Below are positions 60,312 to 64,000 of a stretch of 64,000 nt of DNA, one piece after another. The notes beneath the pieces are model-generated. The model was given only the letters and a program-made list of their open reading frames with translations, was not told the DNA's origin and did not search any database. The stretch comes from UMGS1696 sp045643285. Its GTDB lineage: Bacteria > Bacillota > Clostridia > Oscillospirales > CAG-272. The stretch spans positions 1 through 64,000 of the forward strand of contig JAZUKN010000002.1 of NCBI GenBank assembly GCA_045643285.1, read 5' to 3'. Made by a program: the position numbers and the translations under genes. Within the stretch, counting starts at the first letter, position 1, and each line of letters opens with the position of its first letter.

Positions 60312-60480
60312 AATAGGGAAGAAGTAGAAAACGATGATTGCCTGCGGCAAGTGATGATGCTGTCGCAACGATGATACGCTTCGCGTAGATATGATTGCTT
60401 ACGCAAGTTGAAAAAGAGTTTTTCCTTAACCTTGTATTTACTAACGTATGAGCGGAAGCGCGCAGTGGCTTCACGGGTTC
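60312..60480 (+). repeat. hairpin-array repeat, family T, copy T3 with joining segment
   Basis: TTGCCTGCGGCAA, TACGCTTCGCGTA and related hairpins separated by GATGAT, then the joining segment (about 60440-60480) with TTGTATTTACTAACGTATGA and GCGCGCAGTGGCTTCACGGG. Compare T2-R2. Confidence 0.7.
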
Positions 60481-60524
60481 GCGTACTTCACCTGCTAAAC
60501 TGATGAACGATTTGCATTTACGAA

Positions 60525-60725
60525 CGATAAAACAAAGGGGATTCCAAAGGGGAAATAGAGCGTAGCGACCTTTCCCCTTTGGTCGTGTAGATTCATAAGG
60601 AGTCCGCGAAAGTGACTCGACGAGATGCGGAGCATCTCGTCGAGTTCACGGAGTGAACTCGGCTTATGCGACCGTCCGTCAGGACAAAAAGATAATTTGA
60701 AAACGTCCTCGACGTTTTCTACCTT
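60525..60725 (+). repeat. hairpin-array repeat, copy R4
   Basis: Begins with AAACAAAGGGGATTCCAAAG, has CCAAAGGGGAAA.../...TTTCCCCTTTGG, CGAGATGCGGAGCATCTCG, GAGTTCACGGAGTGAACTC, and ends with GAAAACGTCCTCGACGTTTTC and TACCTT. GAGTTCAC/GTGAACTC compared with GAGTTTAC/GTAAACTC in R1 shows paired changes. No gene is seen in the 60291-60814 gap. Confidence 0.8.
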
Positions 60726-60744
60726 TTTTACTTTATAGAAAAGT

Positions 60745-60778
60745 GAAAAGTTAATAGTGAATAGTGAATAGTGAATAG
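60745..60778. repeat. AT-rich tandem AATAGTG repeat
   Basis: Three to four head-to-tail copies of AATAGTG, next to the start of the rodA gene. The rodA site GGAG lies just after. Confidence 0.65.
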
Positions 60779-60814
60779 TTTGAGACGAAAGGAGACAGGA
60801 GAGAAAAGATTGCT

Positions 60815-61933
60815 ATGAAAGAATACTCCATGACAAACCGCGAAAAACTTCGCCGTATCGACCCTGTCATCCTTGTCTGCGTTCTCGGTATGACAATGAT
60901 GAGCCTCATCACGCTCGCATCCATCGCCGATTATAAAGGTACATGGTACCTCAAAATGCAAACGATAGTATCACTGTTCAGTATCGGCGTAATGGTCGGA
61001 ATAACGTTCATCGACTACGACGCACTCATTTCAAAAATGAAGTACGTCTTCTTCGCGCTGTCCGTCGGAATGATCCTTCTCGTAAAGATTTTCGGAAGCG
61101 GAAGCCTCGGAAACGAAAACTGGATCTCGATAGGTCCCGTCTCCGTTCAGCCGACGGAATTTGTCAAGATAACGTATATGATAACGTTCTCGCTCCACCT
61201 TGCCGCCGTAAAGGATAAGATAAATAAACCGCTTTCCGTCCTCGGTCTTGCCGCTCACGCCGGAATAATAATCCTGCTTCTTCTGTGGCAGGGCGACCTC
61301 GGTATGACACTCGTTTATATCGCAATAACCGCGATAATGCTTTTCGGCGCTGGACTTTCGCTGTGGTATTTCGCCGGAGTCATCGGAGTCGGACTGATAG
61401 CATCTCCTTTTATTTGGTCGTTCCTCTCCGAAAACCAGCAGAACAGGATACTGTTCGGCTTCAATCCCGACCTCGACCCGCTCGACAAAGGCTGGGACGC
61501 GATTTGCAGCCGTAACTGTATCATCTCGGGCGGATTCCGCGGCGCAGGCTTCTCCGGCGGCTCAAAATTCAAGCAGATCTACGCCATTCAGTCGGACTTC
61601 TGCTTCTCCGCTCTCGCCGAAAAGTTCGGCTTCCTCGGTACGATGCTCTTTCTCGTGCTGATGACCGTGCTGATTATCCGTATTCTTTGGATCGCACGGA
61701 ATACACGGAAAAAGTACGCATCTTTCCTCTGCGTCGGGATCGCGGCTATGCTTATTGCTCAGACTATCGAGAACATCGGAATGTGCCTCGCGCTTCTTCC
61801 CGTCGTCGGAATCACTCTGCCGTTTTTGTCCTACGGATCGTCGTCGCTTTTGTCGGTGTATATCTGTATCGGCATCGTACAGTCGATTTGCGCGCATAAC
61901 GGTAAGTATTATTTCGACAGGGAAAAGGAATAA
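60815..61933 (+). CDS. rodA: SEDS peptidoglycan polymerase (RodA-like)
   Basis: A 372-residue membrane protein with about 10 segments, polymerising lipid II for wall synthesis during elongation. NWISIGPVSVQPTEFVKI and the catalytic aspartate in WQGDLGMTLVYIA (about 160) are the SEDS hallmarks, as is the C-terminal LPVVGITLPFLSYGSSSLLS. RodA is more likely than FtsW by length and short ends. It lies between R4 and R5. Confidence 0.88.
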   Translation: MKEYSMTNREKLRRIDPVILVCVLGMTMMSLITLASIADYKGTWYLKMQTIVSLFSIGVMVGITFIDYDALISKMKYVFFALSVGMILLVKIFGSGSLGNENWISIGPVSVQPTEFVKITYMITFSLHLAAVKDKINKPLSVLGLAAHAGIIILLLLWQGDLGMTLVYIAITAIMLFGAGLSLWYFAGVIGVGLIASPFIWSFLSENQQNRILFGFNPDLDPLDKGWDAICSRNCIISGGFRGAGFSGGSKFKQIYAIQSDFCFSALAEKFGFLGTMLFLVLMTVLIIRILWIARNTRKKYASFLCVGIAAMLIAQTIENIGMCLALLPVVGITLPFLSYGSSSLLSVYICIGIVQSICAHNGKYYFDREKE

Positions 61934-61937
61934 AAAA

Positions 61938-62317
61938 GATAAGTGAATAATGAATGATGAATAATGAATGATGAATAATTAGCCAGAGTAAACGAAAGAT
62001 TTGCAGTTACTTTGTAACAAAGGGGATTCCAACCGAGATGCGAAGCATCTCGACGACTTCGTTCACGAAGTCGGGAGGCGTGAATAGAGCGCAGCGACCT
62101 TTCCCCTTCGGCGCGGTGATTCACAAGAGCGTTGCGTCGGTTTCGACGAAGTCGAATACCGGCTTGTCCGCCTGTCCGCCCGTTCGTAAACGAACCGCTT
62201 GTAAACAAGCAGGACAGAAAAAAGAAATCGAAAACACGAAGTGTTTTCTTCCTCTTTTTTGCCAACAAAAGAAATATTTTTTGAATCCCGAAAACGTCGA
62301 AAGACGTTTTCTTCCTT
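61938..62317 (+). repeat. AT-rich tandem plus hairpin-array repeat, copy R5
   Basis: A GAATAATGAATGAT tandem (61938-61980) leads to GATTTGCAGTTACTTTGTAA (from about 62000) and CAAAGGGG. Then CGAGATGCGAAGCATCTCG, ACTTCGTTCACGAAGT, CGTTCGTAAACG, GCTTGTAAACAAGC, and two end hairpins: GAAAACACGAAGTGTTTTC with TTCCT and AAAACGTC-GAAA-GACGTTTT with CTTCCTTTT. No gene is seen in 61934-62397. Confidence 0.8.
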
Positions 62318-62336
62318 TTCCCCCAAACATTTTGTC

Positions 62337-62366
62337 TTGATTTGATAGTTCTCCTCATATTATAAT
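62337..62366 (+). promoter_or_regulatory. mecA promoter
   Basis: TTGATT (62337-62342), 18-base spacer and TATAAT (62361-62366). Confidence 0.6.
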
Positions 62367-62397
62367 AGCACCAGATAAAAAACATCGGAGAACGACT

Positions 62398-62967
62398 ATG
62401 GAAATATTGCAGATCGACGGGGACCGATTTATTCTGTCGCTGTCCGCCGTCGATGTTGAAAAGTACCGCTTCGCTGTACGCCGAAAAGAATCGCTCGCGC
62501 TAATAATGAGCGACCTCCGCGATAAGTACGGCTTCGACGGAACGTGCGGACGTGTCAGAGTGGAAATGTATGAATCGAAAAAAGGCGGCTGCGAGCTGTT
62601 TCTGACACGGCTCGGCGACAGACGGACGAAAGGGGAGAGTACGTTGACATACAGAACAAACGAAAACAATTTATGTGAATACAGAAAATACATAAACCGC
62701 GAGGAGAGGGAGATCTATGTCTTCCCGTCGGTGAATGACCTCTTGTTCGCGTGCAGCCTGCTCGAAAAAAGCGGATACACAGGCAGAAGCGAGGTCTACG
62801 CCGATGAGGATTCGCATAAAACTTATCTCATTCTTGATATGCAGTCCGCGTATCCGTCGGAGGCACTCGGCTCGCTCTGCCCGTCTTCGATAGAATGCTT
62901 CGTCCGCGAGCACTGCAAAAAGCTCTACGGTGACCACGTCGTAAAAATTCTCAGCGAACTGGCGTGA
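62398..62967 (+). CDS. MecA-like ClpC adaptor
   Basis: A 189-residue protein. The N-terminal part (MEILQIDGDRFILSLSAVDV) resembles the target-binding domain of MecA, the C-terminal half the ClpC-binding alpha/beta domain (IYVFPSVNDLLFACSLLEKS, VYADEDSHKTYLILD). A charged linker lies between. MecA feeds proteins to ClpCP and controls competence or sporulation in Bacillus. GGAGAACGACT precedes the ATG. The match is moderate because I recognise the pattern, not exact residues. Confidence 0.6.
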   Translation: MEILQIDGDRFILSLSAVDVEKYRFAVRRKESLALIMSDLRDKYGFDGTCGRVRVEMYESKKGGCELFLTRLGDRRTKGESTLTYRTNENNLCEYRKYINREEREIYVFPSVNDLLFACSLLEKSGYTGRSEVYADEDSHKTYLILDMQSAYPSEALGSLCPSSIECFVREHCKKLYGDHVVKILSELA

Positions 62968-62973
62968 CAGCAC

Positions 62974-63002
62974 TTGCATTACAGCCTAAACCGTGATATA
63001 AT
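62974..63002 (+). promoter_or_regulatory. promoter of the threonine aldolase gene
   Basis: TTGCAT (62974-62979), 17-base spacer and TATAAT (62997-63002). Confidence 0.75.
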
Positions 63003-63032
63003 TCCGTTATAAAACCAATCGGAGGAAATATC

Positions 63033-64000
63033 ATGGTATCATTTGAAAACGATTATAATAAAGGCGCACATCCTGCCGTCATCGATGCGCTTGTGAAAAC
63101 GAATCTCGATGCCTGCACGGGCTACGGCGAGGACGAATACTGCGCTCGCGCAAAAGAAAAGATCAAAGCCGCACTTGATTGTCCAGATGCGGAGATATTT
63201 TTCCTAACCGGCGGCACACAGACGAACGCCGTAGTCATCAGCTCGCTCACACGCGAATACGAGGGCGTTGTCGCGGCTACGACTGGACACGTCAGCGTAC
63301 ACGAGGCAGGTGCGATCGAGGGAACGGGACACAAAGTCCTTGAGATACCTGCTGTCGACGGCAAGATCACGCCGGACGCACTCAGAAAGTACCTCGAAAC
63401 GTTCTACGCCGACGGAAACTATACACACATGGTTTTCCCGGGGATAGTGTATATCTCGTGCCCGACGGAAACAGGCTCGCTTTACTCAAAGAAAGAGCTT
63501 GCCGCACTCCACGAGATCTGCGGCGAGTATAAAATACCGCTGTATCTCGACGGCGCACGGCTCGGCTACGGACTCGCAAGCCCCGAATGCGACCTTACAC
63601 TTCCCGAGATCGCAAAGCTGACCGACGTATTCTATATCGGCGGTACAAAGGTCGGAACGCTTGTCGGTGAGGCGGTAGTGTTCACAAAAAAGAATATGCC
63701 CGAACATTTTCTCACACACGTCAAGCACCACGGCGCACTGCTTGCAAAGGGCAGAGTTCTCGGCGTGCAGTTTGACGCTCTCTTCACGGACGGACTGTAC
63801 TTTGAGATCGGAAAGCACGCTATGAAAATGGCGGCGATGCTCGAAAAGATACTCTCAGACGCAGGGCTTGAGACATATATCAAATCCCCGACGAATCAGA
63901 AGTACGTCGTTATCGAAAACGACAGAATGAAAAGGCTCGGCGAAAAGGTCGCGTTCAGCTTCTGGGAGAATATCGACGCGGAGCATACGGCAATCAGATT
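63033..64000 (+). CDS. low-specificity L-threonine aldolase, 3' end cut by window
   Basis: A PLP enzyme that splits threonine and allo-threonine to glycine and acetaldehyde. About 322 residues are visible; the end lies beyond 64000. It starts MVSFENDYNKGAHPAVIDAL after GGAGGAAATATC. LTGGTQTNAVV, HVSVHEAGAIEG, LYLDGARLGYGL and the PLP-lysine motif FYIGGTKVGTLVG (Lys near 206) match the aldolase family, which shares the fold of aspartate aminotransferase. Low-specificity type is inferred from overall similarity; related beta-eliminating lyases are less likely. Confidence 0.9.
   Translation, partial: MVSFENDYNKGAHPAVIDALVKTNLDACTGYGEDEYCARAKEKIKAALDCPDAEIFFLTGGTQTNAVVISSLTREYEGVVAATTGHVSVHEAGAIEGTGHKVLEIPAVDGKITPDALRKYLETFYADGNYTHMVFPGIVYISCPTETGSLYSKKELAALHEICGEYKIPLYLDGARLGYGLASPECDLTLPEIAKLTDVFYIGGTKVGTLVGEAVVFTKKNMPEHFLTHVKHHGALLAKGRVLGVQFDALFTDGLYFEIGKHAMKMAAMLEKILSDAGLETYIKSPTNQKYVVIENDRMKRLGEKVAFSFWENIDAEHTAIR

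Overview
The window looks like a chromosomal segment of an anaerobic, low-to-medium GC Bacillota, most likely an uncultured gut Clostridia of the Oscillospirales/Christensenellales type. The pointers are the Gram-positive gene order ffs-dnaX-ybaB-recR-smpB, an L10 leader RNA, consensus sigma-A promoters (TTGACA-17-TATAAT), strong AAAGGAGG ribosome binding sites, a Bacillus-type LexA operator, spore/cortex-style proteins (SpoIID, YaaH-like LysM-GH18), MecA, and a secreted BspA-type leucine-rich-repeat protein with a dockerin. Taxonomy is inferred, not measured.

Layout. 1-3042: uvrA, whose 5' two thirds differ in codon use from the rest of the window. 3169-15355: a 17-gene, one-strand cluster for a tailed particle (terminase, portal, scaffold, capsid, connectors, tube, tape measure, distal tail, fibres) read leftward from a single promoter with a LexA box in its spacer. 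It has no integrase, repressor, replication or lysis gene and is a candidate gene transfer agent or domesticated prophage. 15550-18054: a 3D-domain cell wall protein and a serine hydrolase. 18352-23412: ribosomal/transcription genes in two oppositely oriented blocks (rpmG-secE-nusG-rplK-rplA leftward; L10 leader-rplJ-rplL rightward) separated by a glycosidase gene. 23521-25505: a padR-DUF1700-DUF4097 envelope module with a palindromic operator. 25514-28745: ssrA (tmRNA), a duplicated tmRNA 3' end, hairpin-rich DNA and an AT-richer CHAP/LRR/dockerin gene. 28790-32267: smpB, recR, ybaB, dnaX and the large SRP RNA. 32286-45194: eno, LysM-GH18 hydrolase, 2-hydroxyacid dehydrogenase, acyltransferase-like protein, rarA, coaE with a pseudo-transglycosylase, M18 peptidase, prfA, Sua5. 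45552-50549: a type II topoisomerase A subunit and a SpoIID gene set. 50602-56159: a second DUF1700-like/DUF4097-like pair, trmB with two proteins of unknown function, and an AGCS transporter. 56251-64000: pcrA, proS, rodA, mecA and a threonine aldolase cut by the window end.

The long intergenic gaps (33.8-34.3, 36.9-37.0, 41.0-41.5, 45.2-45.5, 60.3-60.8 and 61.9-62.3 kb) are filled by related hairpin-array repeats. Copies differ by paired changes that keep the hairpins, which argues for a conserved structure. The two features most worth following are the SOS-controlled lysis-less particle cluster and this repeat family.

Functional links: ssrA and smpB give trans-translation; uvrA, recR, pcrA, rarA and dnaX cover repair and replication; rodA, the 3D protein, the pseudo-transglycosylase, the LysM-GH18 enzyme and SpoIID act on the envelope; rplJ/L, rplK/A, rpmG, prfA, proS, trmB and Sua5 serve translation.
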